64,000 bases of DNA from Peromyscus leucopus (GCF_004664715.2 NC_051074.1:33044980-33108979); one strand, 5' to 3'; counted from the first letter of the stretch, positions 45,673-57,124 are shown. Program-made: numbers and translations. The notes: a model not told the origin generated them from the letters alone.

Positions 45673-45931
45673 CTTATTTTTTTAGTATGTATTTCTTATT
45701 CTAAGTTCATTTAATATCAACCTTATGACTGGGAAAAGTATATTGCAAATCATTACCAGAAAAAAATTTGGATTTGGGTTCATAATTGGAATTAAAATAT
45801 AGATTTAAAAGGAGAAGAGAATTTTATTTCTCACCTAAAGCCAACATCTTGTAGCTGTACCATTCAGAAAGATAACTTCTAAGGTCATGGCGGGTAGCAA
45901 GGTTATACTGAGTGTTTTAAGAACCAGACTT

Positions 45932-46142
45932 AAGAGGATGGAGAAATACAGCAGGGTTAAGAGCATTTCCCGCTCTTGCAGAGGATTTGGGTTCAATTCC
46001 CACCACTTACAAGGCAATTTACAACCATCAGGGGATTTAATGCCATCTTCTGACCTCCGTTGGAACCAAGAATACACATGATGTACATACATACATGTAG
46101 GCAAAACACTCATAAAATAAAATGAATAAATCTAAAGAAGAA
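45932..46142 (+). mobile_element. B2/B3 SINE with target duplication
   Basis: GGATGGAGAAATACAGCAGG head, GGGTTCAATTCCCACCAC, CTTCTGACCTCCGTTGG, AATAAAATGAATAAATC tail. Flanks GAACCAGACTTAA and GAATCAGACTTGA (about 45921 and 46143) form an imperfect duplication. Confidence 0.9.
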
Positions 46143-46155
46143 GAATCAGACTTGA

Positions 46156-47329
46156 AAATGGCCTATATCTTTACTGCCCAAAGCCACTCCCATTGCCCAA
46201 GTCAGTTGCAAGAAGACTGGAAGATGCAGGAAGCACCAGAGATTGAAGGGGTTGTAGTATTCTTTGGGAATGATCCTTTGAAAAGTCACACACAACGGTA
46301 AGATCTTTAATTGCATTTCCCTTATACTGCTTTGCACTTATACACTCTACTGTGGCAAAGCTGAGCCCTAGAACATCTGAAGAGGGGAGAGTATGCTATA
46401 CTAGCCTACCATTCCCAGATCAAAGACCTTTATTACATTATTTCTCTTGTTAAGGATAGAGAGAACAATTCTCACCACAGCCTCCAGGATCTGTCTGATG
46501 TCCCCTGAACTCTAACAACCTCTCTACGGTTAGATGCTCCATTCCTTCTCTTCCTGATCTGAGCACTCTCCTTCGCTCAACAGACCATCTTCAGCTTCCC
46601 CCTGATGCCTCCCACCTGGGACTCTAGACGTGCCATCCTGAATTCTAAGACCACCTCGGTCCACCCCCATTTGATTTAAGACCTGGTTCATCACTAAGTG
46701 AAGACTTAGCTTGATCATCAAGGCTAAGTTGTCCTCACTCACACAGCTCCTTACATTTTCCCTCTTTTGTTGCACATGCGTGGGTGACTCTTTGACCAAC
46801 CTTACTTTTGCTACCACATCTTAGTATATATTTACTAATTCTGGAAATTAATGACAGAATTATCATGACTGGTCAAGACTCACCAGGATTGTGTATTAAG
46901 ACATACAGCTGAGAGGTGGAGGGACAGATTCCTGAACAGAATCTAGATTCTACTAGTAGGAAGGGGGTGGTAAGAACAGATACCCACACCTGCTCTGCCT
47001 AGCTGACAGCCAGTGTGCTGCAGGCTGTCATAAGTTCTCATGGGGATATTGTCAAGTTTTTATCTGTGTGCATAATTTAGTATATGAATACCCGTTGTGA
47101 TATGTTAATAGGTAGGTATTAGCTAGAATATTTTTGAACTGATAATACTCTTGTGGTGTGGTACAGGGTATATTTTTCCACGAACAAGAAGCAGAAGGCA
47201 AGAAACTTCACCAAGATGTGGGTGCTGGGATAAAAAAAAAACCTTTCCCACGAGCAAATCCAATTATGCATTCTGGACACATGGAGACATGGGCTGAAGA
47301 GGCACCAAGATATTGATTTCATAACAGTT
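46156..47329. other. Unassigned noncoding DNA
   Basis: 46480-46800 is CT-rich and weakly L2-like. No gene recognised. Confidence 0.35.
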
Positions 47330-47500
47330 CATTTTAATTGACAGCTGGATTAGCTTAATAAACACCTAGTACATTAGTGGTGCACACATTTGGGTGTGTC
47401 TATGACAACATTTCCTGAAAGGATTAATGGTGGGGGAAGATCTGAGGAGATCAGGATCTGGCATCTCTGTCTTCTCAGGAAGACAGTATTGGAGCAGAGT
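47330..47500 (+). repeat. Ancient LTR-type repeat, copy 3 of 4, left part
   Basis: TTAATTGACAGCTGGATTAG, TTTGGGTGTGTCTATGACAA, TTTCCTGAAAGGATTAATGG follow the 5' part of the family. It resumes at about 47845 (TAGAACTGAATAAAAGGGGC, CCATGATGGACTGTACCCCC, GGTATTTTACCACAGC) after an intervening MaLR. Confidence 0.6.
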
Positions 47501-47504
47501 GTCT

Positions 47505-47815
47505 AACAGAAACAGCTTAACAAAGAAAAGCAGGGCTGGGGCTCACAGTCTTAGTCAGTCATGGCAGGGAAGACACAGCAGTGTCCATGGCAATGGGAAC
47601 ATAGCAGAGCCTCCTCACGTCTCAGAGAACCAGAAGGCGAATTGCTCAAGCTGGAATCAGGGCCCGCTCTAACTCCCAAATGTGCAGCCTCAATAGCAGC
47701 CATCCCTTCTGCTCCCCAAAGGTACCTAACCTGTCTGAAAGGTCCCACCATGTAGAGACCAAGCATGCAAGTACAAGCACCTGGGGAGGGGACAATTCCC
47801 ATGCAAACCATAGCA
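47505..47815 (-). repeat. MaLR (ORR1/MT-like) LTR fragment
   Basis: GGGGCTCACAGTCTTAGTCAG, CATGGCAGGGAAGACACAGC, CCTCACGTCTCAGAGAACC and CATGCAAACCATAGCACC fit a reversed rodent MaLR. Several short frames on both strands (47427-47877) fall here and are not genes. Confidence 0.6.
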
Positions 47816-47844
47816 CCAGTGCTGCTAGGTTAAGGCCACATTTA

Positions 47845-48190
47845 CCTTTTAAATGTCTTCTAATACAATCATGTTAGAAAGTTGGAGCCCACCCCGAGGT
47901 ACTACCCCATGGGATGGGGTCTAGAACTGAATAAAAGGGGCAGGGAGGAAGAAAAAATGGGGCAGGGAGGAAGGAAAGGCAGCTGAGCAGTGACATTCCT
48001 TTTTCCTACTTCCCTGATCTACCCAGATGTGGCTGAGAGTCATTCCTTCTTTCTTCTCCCCATGATGGACTGTACCCCCTGACACCATGATGCCAAATAG
48101 AGCTCTGTTCCCTCCCTTCCATTCATTCTTGTTGGGTATTTTACCACAGCAAGAAGGAAGGTCACCAATATGCCCATCGACATGACACTG
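47845..48190 (+). repeat. Ancient LTR-type repeat, copy 3 of 4, right part
   Basis: Continuation of 47330-47500; includes a short local duplication of GGGGCAGGGAGGAAG (47937-47975). Confidence 0.6.
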
Positions 48191-48584
48191 TACCATTCAA
48201 AACAGTTGCATATCTTAGGAACAGCAAGCACACATAGCATCCAGCTCTGGGTTCCTAAATACCTTTTTGCTAGTAAAAGGAACCCTAACTTCGTGTTGGG
48301 CATGGAAAGGTAAAATATAGGCGAGCCTGGTACATCTTGATCCAAAAGGCAAAACATGGAGCCATAGGCAAAGGGTTAAGGGCACAGTGAAGGGATGCAG
48401 AAAGACGCCCAGGGGCTGAATCTGGAAATTTGAGAGTGACAAGATGACACAGAAGTATGGTATTGTATCACAATCCAAAGTATAAAGGTAAGGGAATCCA
48501 TATTGATACAAATATGTGACTGAACTAAATAGGTGGAAAGAGATGCATCTTTACTACAGGATAATTCTATTTAATACAAGCAGA
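48191..48584. other. Unassigned noncoding DNA
   Basis: Nothing recognised. Confidence 0.4.
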
Positions 48585-49015
48585 TATTCCCACCTGCAGA
48601 AGATGGAGTTCCACCTCCTTCTTCATGTGAGACAGACTTAGCCATGGTCCTCAAGAGAAGAGAAGATGATGGCAACACCCATTGACATGCCCATGTGGAA
48701 AGAGGAAGTTCTGCATGGTCCCACCCCTAGATGAGGAGCTACGGGCCGTCAATGCCTGCTGAGAGAGGAAGAAGCTGTCTCCTCCAGGGAAAGGCTCCCA
48801 TGTATGGCTGTCCTGTCCCTAGTGGTGAACCTGGGACACATGTACATATGAGCAAATTCAAATGGTCTTAGTAGTTACACATATATGTGCGTATATGGAC
48901 TGCTTAACAATCATAACTAAAAAAGAGATCATGAATTTGGGAGGGAGGATGGGAGGAGCTAGAAGGGGAGAGAAGAGGGCAGGATTGGTGAAGATGCAAT
49001 CCTAAAAAATTAAAA
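48585..49015 (+). repeat. L1 3' UTR, sense
   Basis: CGTCAATGCCTGCTGAGAGA, GTCTCCTCCAGGGAAAGGC, AACAATCATAACTAAAAAAG, GATCATGAATTTGGGAGGGA and the A-rich CTAAAAAATTAAAAG end match the rodent L1 (Lx-type) tail. Confidence 0.8.
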
Positions 49016-49645
49016 GTTTTAAAATTCTTTTAGAATTATAGAGGATAGAAAGAGGGAAATAGTGACTTTGAGTGAAAAAAAAAAAAAAAAACAGCAGACA
49101 TGGCCTGAGCCAGATGACCAAGGGAACTCCCAAGATGAAGCACACTGACCTCATGTAGCCCTGAGATGATGTGAGGAGAGGAAGTGAGAGGTTCACCTCT
49201 GTCGTCTTCTTCTTCAAGTCCTGTAATCCCCTTATAAAGGACACTAGATAAACACAAATTGAGAGACATCCGACACGACACAACTGTTGACTCGTAACTG
49301 TCGAGATCACGAAAAAGAGAGAAAGGTTAAGAACTTGTCACAGCCTGTCACAGACTAGAGGAGACAAAAGGAACACAGTGACGAAACGCAATGGCTGCCT
49401 TTTATGGGAACCTGGAGTTGCAAAGAAACATTGGGGGAAATAATGGGGACATCCAAGTAAGTCTGATGGACTTTAGTTCCTGACGAGGTGACATGGTTAA
49501 TTTCTAAACTGTGACAAATAAATGATTGACACTCCATATTATCCTTTCCACTTTGTTATAAGCCCAGAAATTGCTTCAAAAGGGAAAAAATTTAATTGCT
49601 GATAAATGAAAAAAGGCTGAGAACTAATGTTCTAAAATTCGTGTT
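49016..49645. other. Unassigned noncoding DNA
   Basis: A tract of 17 at 49075-49091. Nothing else recognised. Confidence 0.4.
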
Positions 49646-49855
49646 TAGGGTGCTGGTGATGTGACTCAGCAGTTAAGAGTTCGGTCCCCAGGACCCATGT
49701 TGTGAAACTCACAACCTTCTGTAAGTCTAGCTCCAGGGGATCTCTAGCCTCCGCCGGCTCCTGAACTACATGTACATAACTCCCCCTTCCCCCACATATT
49801 CCACTGCCACCACACACAAACAGACGTACATATATACAATTAAGATAAGTAAATA
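49646..49855 (+). repeat. B3 SINE
   Basis: GGTGCTGGTGATGTGACTCAG head, GTCCCCAGGACCCATGTTG, CTCCAGGGGATCTCTAGCC, then AATTAAGATAAGTAAATAAC tail. About 10 bp of the head region is deleted. Confidence 0.9.
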
Positions 49856-50444
49856 ACACATCTTTCCTTGTTCCAGGCAACAATACTAAGGTTCTGAGTT
49901 GCCTGGGCTCCCCAAATGGTACCACTATGCTGCACTATCCAGCACTTTATGTTTGTGCCTGGGTATAATGCTATCAGCTCATAGTAGAGGACCTTGTGAC
50001 ATCATAACATAAACTTGATCTACTACTTGTTGTCATGTAGTAGTGCCATCTCCCTGAAGATCCACGGGGGGTGGGGGGTGGGGGGAATGCTTTTTAGATT
50101 TAGTGCCAAGGACAGTCATGATTCTCTAAGCTGGCTTAGACTCTAGCTGCCAGGAAGCTTGAAGCCAATTCGACCACACACCTCTAGGAGAGTTAAGATG
50201 TTAAGCACAGATCCTGTGACCAGTTCGCATTCCAAGCTTACTGTGACCACCTCCCCTTTCTCTTCCCTCTGCCCGGTCTCCACACACAGAAATGGGGCTC
50301 TTTCTCTCTGGAACCTCAGTGCCCAGCTTGGCGTCTGGCTCACAGCTGCGACTCATACATTGTTTATCACACACGGCGCACCCTTCAAACGTTTAACAAA
50401 ACACCGAGGATATTCAAACTTCAAAGCGATCTCATAAAGCAGCG
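49856..50444. other. Unassigned noncoding DNA with a G-rich motif
   Basis: Contains three G6 runs at 50066-50085. No repeat family recognised. Confidence 0.4.
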
Positions 50445-50592
50445 ACTGTTCTCCTCTTCATTTTACAGGTCATGTAAGCAAACACGAGGGAGCAGAGTTC
50501 TACAAACTGCCCAAGTCACCGAAAGAGTCAACGGCAGAGCTTGGATTGGAACCCACAAAGTCTGACACTGAAGCCACTGACTGTTATTAACC
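50445..50592 (-). repeat. MIR SINE, reverse
   Basis: CCTCTTCATTTTACAGGTCATG, AACTGCCCAAGTCACC, AACGGCAGAGCTTGGATTGG, AACCCACAAAGTCTGAC: clear reversed MIR. Confidence 0.85.
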
Positions 50593-50773
50593 TTGGCCTG
50601 CCCAGTAGTTTGTAAATGAGAAGGGGTGGATGAGAGAAAGTAATAGGAGGGAAGGAGAAAAGAAAGAGGGAGACAGAGAGACTCCAGAGAGAGTTTAACG
50701 TAAGTATAAGATGGTATTATATGTTGTTTACAACCTCAGGATTTGAAACAACAACAAAAGGACAAAAGGATTT

Positions 50774-50987
50774 TTTTTTAAAGATTTATTTATTTATTCA
50801 TTCATTCATTCATTCATTTATTTACTAGGTATACAGTGTTCTGCCTGAATGCCAGGAGAGGGCGCCAGATCTCATTACAGATGGCTGTGAGCCACCATGT
50901 GGTTGCTGGGAATTGAACTCAGGACCTCTGGAAGGTTCTCTGGAAGAACAGCCAGTGCTCTTAACCTCCGAGCCATCTCTCCAGCCC
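50774..50987 (-). mobile_element. B2 SINE with CTCF-like core
   Basis: Antisense B2: T-rich tail with (ATTC)n, GCCAGGAGAGGGCGCCAG (50851-50868), TGGTTGCTGGGAATTGAAC, GAGCCATCTCTCCAGCCC. Exact 11-bp flanks CAAAAGGATTT (50763-50773 and 50988-50998). The GAGAGGGCGCC segment fits the core CTCF motif that B2 elements are known to spread. Confidence 0.97.
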
Positions 50988-50998
50988 CAAAAGGATTT

Positions 50999-51937
50999 CT
51001 ATTCACCCTACTCGAGAACAATCTGCACCACTGAAAGACACACAGTTCATTCTTTAGGGTTTAAGGCAAGAAAAGATACCATTAAAATGCAAACACCACT
51101 TGAAGGGAAGTGAATCCAGTGTTAAAACTCATTTATCACCTCAGCCAGCAGCCTTCTAGAAGAAGCCTCAGTTTGAATGACATTTGATGGGTGGAAAAAG
51201 GCCCAGCACTTCTCAAGGGTCCTGGGAGACTGTTCCAAGGCTACAGGAGCCTGCACAAGACTGGGGCTGGAGAAGGGAAGGCCAGAGCCCTGAGCAGCCC
51301 TGGAAAGCAGAGGAAATTGGGCTGTGGGTAGGAGCCTCACCCACCTGGACTGTCCCGGTAGACAGCTGGTTGGTTCTGCAGGCCTTTATGGACCAGCCAG
51401 GCAAAGACAAGACAGAAGAGCCCAAACCCCTTGCTGGACCACATAGTGTTGACTTCTTCTGGACCTTCCCTCTCTTGTCCCCATTCTTTCAAAGCACAGA
51501 TTCTAAACGAGACATGATAACCTCTAAAAGACCCGGTTCATCTAAAGCACTATTTCCCATTTATTGCACGTGATGTGGAACACTTAGGAGGCAGTTCAGA
51601 ACCAGGACATCTAAGTTAGAATGATGGTCACGACAGCTGCTGATTGAGAGTTTTCTGGATGTTTTTCTGTTTGTTTGTTTTTTTTTTTAACATAATTTCA
51701 TTCCAACTTCCCAGTGAGTCTGTGAGGTAATATGATGACCTTCAACAACAAATAATGGAAGGCTTCGAGGTATGTGGAGAATTCCCTAAGATTGCAGGTT
51801 AGTAAAGTAGAGAGCTTAGATAGAGATCTCACTGATCTGTAAGGCTCCAGGCACAGGCTCTTATTACCTCAGTCTCTTCTTGGTTTACCTACATCCTAGG
51901 ACAAGTCAGATGGTTTTTGGCCCCTAGCAAGTGAGAT
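50999..51937. other. Unassigned noncoding DNA
   Basis: A 129-codon frame at 51184-51573 overlaps frames of similar length on the other strand and matches no family I recognise. 51695-51830 may be a weak MIR. Confidence 0.35.
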
Positions 51938-51947
51938 CAACCCTCTT

Positions 51948-52109
51948 CTTTTTTTTTTTTTTTTCCTCAAGACAGGGTTTCTCTGTGTAGTTTTGGAATT
52001 CATCCTGGAACTCACTCTGAAGACCAGGCTGGCTTCGAACTCACAGAGATCGGCTTGCCTCTGCCTCCCAAGTGCTGAGATTAAAGGCATGCACCACCAC
52101 TGCTCAGCC
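51948..52109 (-). mobile_element. B1 SINE with target duplication
   Basis: T tail, CAAGACAGGGTTTCTCTGTG, CTTCGAACTCACAGAGATCG, GCACCACCACTGCTCAGCC. Flanks CAACCCTCTT and CAACCTTCTT (51938-51947, 52110-52119) differ at one base. Confidence 0.97.
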
Positions 52110-52184
52110 CAACCTTCTTAAACTCTAATGTTCATATGGCTCAACTGAACATTTTAACATTGTTAAAAAAAAAAAAATAGGTTG

Positions 52185-52323
52185 TTGGTCCAGAGTAGTG
52201 GAGCACATTTTTCATCCCAGTAATCAGGAGGCAGAAGCAGGTGGATCTCTGAATTCACCACCAGTCTAGTCTACATAATGAGTTGTAGGCCAGCCAGGCC
52301 TGTGAATTGAGACTCCCTATCTC

Positions 52324-52368
<45 letters not shown>
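52185..52368 (+). repeat. B1 SINE with (AAT)n tail
   Basis: CCAGAGTAGTGGAGCACATT, GGCAGAAGCAGGTGGATCTC, AGTCTAGTCTACATAATGAG, then CTATCTCAATAATAATA. The tail has expanded to about 14 AAT units (52325-52368). Confidence 0.9.
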
Positions 52369-53504
52369 GGTTGTGAATGTAGTAGGTGTGGCAAGACCTG
52401 AGATGCTACCAAGCAGGCAAGTTTCTGAGGTTGATGGCGTAGGGTATACATCTTTAGAAACAGGGCACCATGTCAGTTTTGATTAGTATGCATGAGTAAG
52501 TCTTCTTAACAAGTTCAGATTCACAGGAATGCCACATGAGCAGATGTGAAGAAGGGATTCCCTCGTGCATTATTTAATGAGAATCTCAAAGATGATCCTG
52601 CAGACACCTTATAGAATCCACTTTAACACAGCAGCGAAAACAGTGAGTGATCTGTAAGGCCCCTTCCTCATCCTAGAAGTCTTTGAAGATATACTCAGTG
52701 TTATGATGTTATAGATACAGCTACTCAATGACTCTCACTGGCATTCTTGGTGCTTAGTTGTTTATCCCTAAGCCCTTTGAGGCAAAAGTCTCCAAAGTAG
52801 ACCGGAGAGGCAGAAAAACGTCCTTTGGATGGCTCTTTATGTGATAATTGCTTCAAAAGTTTCCATAGCTCTCTATGTCTGGCATAACAATAATTGGTTT
52901 CTATTCTTTTATAAGAGCCTGTCTTTCCTCAGAGCTTCATAAATGTGGGGTCAGTGTTACCCTCGTTAAGGCCAAAATGCTGTTCAAGTAGAGCTGATAA
53001 GTGGAAGCAGGGTACTTCCTCATCATTGAGACCCTGGTGGCTCGTAAAAGTAAGAATTGCTGTACAGTAATGCCTCAAGACACAGCACAGGTCAGCTGTG
53101 CCCTGCGGCCAGCTAGAGCTGATTAAGAGTCTGATCGTTAAAGACTGACTCATTATGATGATAAAGAGTGTTCTTAACTCCAAAGCTATCTTGAGAATTA
53201 GGTTGTCTTCTCCATGTGACCTGAGTGAACTTTGATGATGGCCCATGGGATCTTCCCAAACATGTATATACAAACCAACACAGTTCTTAGAAATCTTTTC
53301 TGGTCTGGCATGAAGTCAAGAACTTAAGAGGATAAATTATTTCTTTCTGAAAAGAACTGGACATCTCATGACACTTGTCTTCATCACCCCTTCCCCTCTC
53401 TGACATCTGTCAATAAAGTCTAGGGAAACCCATATAAACACTACCATTTGCTGCTCTACAATGTTCCAGACATACTAGCAGGTGCACCAGGAGGGTTGGT
53501 GTGG
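52369..53504. other. Unassigned noncoding DNA
   Basis: A 114-codon frame on the minus strand at 52929-53273 has no recognisable similarity. Confidence 0.35.
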
Positions 53505-53872
53505 GAGGCTACAACAAAATACCCTAGACTAGATGACATATAAGAAACAACAATTTATTTCCCACAGTTTTTGAGGCTGAGAAGTCTAAGAACAAGGTCC
53601 CAGATGAGTCAGTGTCTGGTGAGGGTCCATTTCTTGGCTCATAGAAGGCCGTTTCATCTTCTCTCTATACTATAGAGAGTCTATGGCTTCACAGAGCAGA
53701 AGGATAAGGGTCTTCCTTGGGCCTCTTGTATAAGGGCACAAAATTCCATGCATGAAGCGTCCTCACAGTCTAATCATGTCCTGAAGACTTTACCTCAATG
53801 CCATCCATTGGTCATCAAGTTTTGGCATGTAAACTTTAAAGGGACATAAACATTCAGACCACAGCAGTTGGT
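53505..53872 (-). repeat. MLT1-type MaLR LTR, reverse
   Basis: GGCTACAACAAAATACCCTAG, ACAATTTATTTCCCACAG, GTGTCTGGTGAGGGTCCATT, TATAAGGGCACAAAATTCCA and GACATAAACATTCAGACCAC are the reversed block order of old MaLR LTRs. Confidence 0.8.
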
Positions 53873-53959
53873 GTAGAATAGACCTAACAAGAACAACTTG
53901 AGCTGGACCAGGAAAGATAACTGTGTGTTTCAGTATGATCAATAACAACAATATACATG

Positions 53960-54120
53960 AAATGCTTTGGAGTTTACAGTATGCTTCATCCAACCCTATG
54001 AAAGACATTCTTTTATTCTTCTTTTAGACTTAAGGAAACTGCAGCCCAGAGGCATTAAATGGCTTCCAGATGATCATGAGAAAGTGACAAAAATGGACAG
54101 AAATCCAGGTCGTACTTTCC
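53960..54120 (-). repeat. MIR SINE, reverse
   Basis: GTTTACAGTATGCTTCATCC, TTTTAGACTTAAGGAAACTG, CAGCCCAGAGGCATTAAATG. Confidence 0.75.
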
Positions 54121-54279
54121 GTCGTTCAATGCTGCAAAGGAGGAAGGCCTCAAGTATAAAAGAAGAAACAAAAATATGCAAATAATCTAGGTACCAAGTC
54201 TCACTTGGATCCTCATGTGGATGTCCCCCCTTGGAACAGTGAAATTAATTGGATCATCCATTCATTCAATAATCACATT

Positions 54280-54425
54280 ATAGTTTTCTGTAATAATATT
54301 ATATTAATATTAATATATCAATTATATCATAATTAATATAATCTATTATTGTATTAATATTATATTATTAATGACATTAATACTATATTAATAATAATAT
54401 TCTATGATAAATTATTATAATCTTC
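54280..54425. repeat. AT-rich block (TAATAT-type)
   Basis: About 145 bp almost entirely A and T with many ATTAAT and AATATT words and short palindromes. Confidence 0.8.
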
Positions 54426-54704
54426 TCAATTGAAGGAACTGTATGAAAAAAATAGAGATATCTGGAATTGAAGATAGGATATGATTGTAGTAATGACCTA
54501 TGATGTAGGTCAGTAAGTAGCTGACCCTCAGAGCTACAGGGCTGCTGAGGAAGGAGAGGTTGAGACTGGCTGAGAAAAAAAAATTGCGATGGTTTTCATG
54601 AGAGAAAGGTGGTGGATTATGCCCCCATATGGTCAAAGTAGCCCGTTCCATGCCACATATCTTCTTGAAATGTAATTTTGCGATTTACCTTATTATGAAC
54701 GGAA
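54426..54704. other. Unassigned noncoding DNA
   Basis: Nothing recognised. Confidence 0.4.
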
Positions 54705-54830
54705 TTCCTGGTCCCCCAATCTGCTATGTTGAAGTCCTAAACTCACTAATGTGGCTGTATTTGAAGACAGAGCATTGAAGAAGGTAATTCAGGCTAAATG
54801 AGGCCTAAAATGGGAGGCCTTGACCCAGAA
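54705..54830 (+). repeat. MLT1 LTR, 5' half
   Basis: GCTATGTTGAAGTCCTAAAC, GTGGCTGTATTTGAAGACAG and AAGGTAATTCAGGCTAAATG are MLT1. The 3' half follows at 55319-55440 (CAGTGAGGACACAATAAGAA, TCTTAGACTTCCAGCTTCC), separated by a younger insertion and simple repeats. Confidence 0.8.
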
Positions 54831-54889
54831 ACGCTGGCACTATGGTTTGTTTGCATGTGACATGGGCCCTCCCCAGGAGCATGTGCTTG

Positions 54890-55168
54890 CACACGTTATT
54901 GCTTGCACACTTCGTTCCCTGTTGGTAGAACAGGTTTGGGAGGCTCTGATGCAATTTCCAGGAAAGGAGGTATGACTGCTGGAGGTGGGTCACTGAATAG
55001 GGACCTGTGAGGGATAGAACCAGCCCCACTTCCAGCTTGAGAGCTCTGCTTTTGGGCTTGCTGAGACGTGAGAAGCTTCTGATGGGTGTTTTCACTGCCA
55101 TGAACATGGCTATGCCTTCCCTGCCATGGCTGACCGTGAGCCAATAGAAATATTTCCTACCTTAACTT
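54890..55168 (+). repeat. Rodent MaLR (ORR1/MT-like) LTR fragment
   Basis: GGTGGGTCACTGAATAGGGA, CCAGCCCCACTTCCAGCTTG, TGCTGAGACGTGAGAAGC and CCATGGCTGACCGTGAGCC resemble the 3' part of a rodent MaLR. It lies inside the split MLT1. Confidence 0.6.
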
Positions 55169-55174
55169 GTTTCT

Positions 55175-55177
<3 letters not shown>

Positions 55178-55238
<61 letters not shown>

Positions 55239-55300
55239 CCTCCCTCCCTCCCTCCCTCCCTCCCTCCCTTTGTTCCTCCCTCCCTTCCCCTCTTCCTCTC
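55178..55300. repeat. (CT)n then (CCCT)n tract
   Basis: About 55 bp of CT, then about nine CCCT units, then CT-rich sequence. Arg/Glu/Gly frames on the minus strand are artefacts. Confidence 0.97.
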
Positions 55301-55318
55301 CCTTCCTTCACCTCTCTG

Positions 55319-55440
55319 TGGCCAGTGAGGACACAATAAGAAAACAACCATCTGCAAAGGTACCTAGTCCAGAAAAATCAGCACTACCAACACACCTTGT
55401 TCTTAGACTTCCAGCTTCCATAAGTCAAATGTTCATCGTA
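55319..55440 (+). repeat. MLT1 LTR, 3' half
   Basis: See 54705-54830. Contains GAGGACACAATAAGAAAAC and the characteristic CTTAGACTTCCAGCTTCC near the end. Confidence 0.75.
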
Positions 55441-56167
55441 TGTCACTCAGTCTACAGTATGAACAGACAGACGGCTATGCCTCTCAGCAAGAGGAAGAGT
55501 CAGCTCTTCCTCTTTGGATCTTAGATAGTCCATGACCTGCTTGAATCTTGGCAACAGAAGTGACATTGTACCACATCCAAGACAAGTCTCTAAGAGAAGT
55601 TTCAGCTTCGGTTTCCACCATCTGGTGGTTTGAACTACAACACAAAGTCTAACTACTACTGTAAACACCACACAGAGGAGATGCTTTTGAGTATGAAGTG
55701 TGACAAGATGGAAGAGGGAACATGGAGATGAGAAACACAGAAGGCAGAGGGTAGAGTTCCAGTCATCCCCACTGAGGAGGCACACATGTGAGGGAATCCA
55801 CCTTCAGCTGGTGCCTGCACCAGCGAGCACAGAATGAATTAGATACCAGCCATCCCAACTGAATTCTGCTGGGGCCAATACGTACAACTATAAACAAGCA
55901 AATGGCAGTTGTTATTTAAACTATGGAGATGTTGGCTGATTGGTAATGCAATGCTAGACATCACAGGTGAGAAATGGGGCCAGAGAAAATGGTTTGAATA
56001 ATAGCACATTGATAGAAAAAATGTAATATAATTATAGATAAACAATTCTGATTGATAAGGCTTTAAGGAATATAGCAGGAAAATGAGAAGGTGAAGCGAG
56101 CAAGGTAGACTAGGGTAGAATGTGGGGGCCTTCACTGCACTTTTTTATTCTGAGCAATTAGGATGTG
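55441..56167. other. Unassigned noncoding DNA
   Basis: Minus-strand frames at 55447-55785 and 55839-56135 lack similarity. Confidence 0.35.
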
Positions 56168-56620
56168 TGTTGTGGAATATTATTTTAACTAGGCAAAGAT
56201 GTGTTACATTTGTTTATGCTGCATTTTTTAAGGATGTTATGATGTGTGTTTAATTACTTAAAAATCAAACGTCTGCCTAAGGCAGGTACCTGATTGGTCT
56301 ATAAAAAGCTGAACGGCCAATAGGTAGGCAGGAGAGGGACAGGTGGGGCAGCAGACAGATAGAATAAGTAGGAGGAGAAATCCAGGCAAAAGAGAAGAAG
56401 AAGAGAACCAGGGAGAAAGAGAGGGACACACCCAGGGCCAGAAGCAAGGAAGCTGGCAGACAGACAGACAGACATGTAAGTAAGATGTTCAGAAGGAAAG
56501 AAAATTAAAAAGCCAGGAGGCAAAGGCAGATAAAGAGAAACAGGTTAATTTAAGTTAAAGGAAAAAAAAAAAAAAAGAGCTAGCCAGAAACGAGCCTAAG
56601 CTAGGCCGAGCATTCATAAC
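56168..56620 (+). mobile_element. Solo LTR with CAAT/TATA core
   Basis: Begins TGTTGTGGAATATTATTTTAA and contains GATGTGTTACATTTGTTTATG. A GATTGGTCTATAAAAAGCTG core at 56292-56311 combines a CAAT box and a TATA box. ACGGCCAATAGGTAGGCAGG, (GACA)n and GAAACGAGCCTAAGCTAGGC follow. Same family group as 40231-40591, in opposite orientation. The 3' end is not sharply defined and no target duplication was found. Confidence 0.8.
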
Positions 56621-57124
56621 CAAGGAAACAGGCTCAGAAATTAAATTACCCTTACTTAGTGCTGGGGCTAAGATCTGAAAGCAGGCATTCTACTCTGGAT
56701 TGTGAGCCTAGCCTTGAACGGCTGAGCCATCTCTCAGGCCCAACACAGGCTTTCTAATGCCAGAGTATTCACCCATCACCTCTGCAGAAGATTGCCTATG
56801 CCAGAGATTGGACTGCAGGGACAAGAAGGGCGTTATCTGAGCAGATATCAGACAAACACTTTGGAAAGTGCATACATCTGTAGACAGATTATGGGAGCTG
56901 TAAGAGTAGGAAGGGGGACTTGGTGCGGTCTGGGTGTTAAGTAGTAGGGGGTATGAACTTGTTGGGAAAAGAAAAAGGAAAGGGAATGAACAAGTGGGAT
57001 TTGAGGAAGAAGCACCACCGAGGACTAAAGCCATGGAGGGGGACAGAGTCATTCTTTTCTTTATGGCTTCAGCCATTCCTGTTAGCAAGCCTGTGAAGGC
57101 GAACTGGTTTGGGGACTGGCATGA
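56621..57124. other. Unassigned; possible B2-head remnant
   Basis: 56710-56745 (GAACGGCTGAGCCATCTCTCAG) looks like a reversed B2/B4 head. The rest is not recognised. Confidence 0.35.

Noticed and set aside
51184..51573. 129-codon frame considered as a small gene
   Set aside because: Opposite-strand frames of similar size overlap it, no family is recognised, and there is no promoter or splice context.
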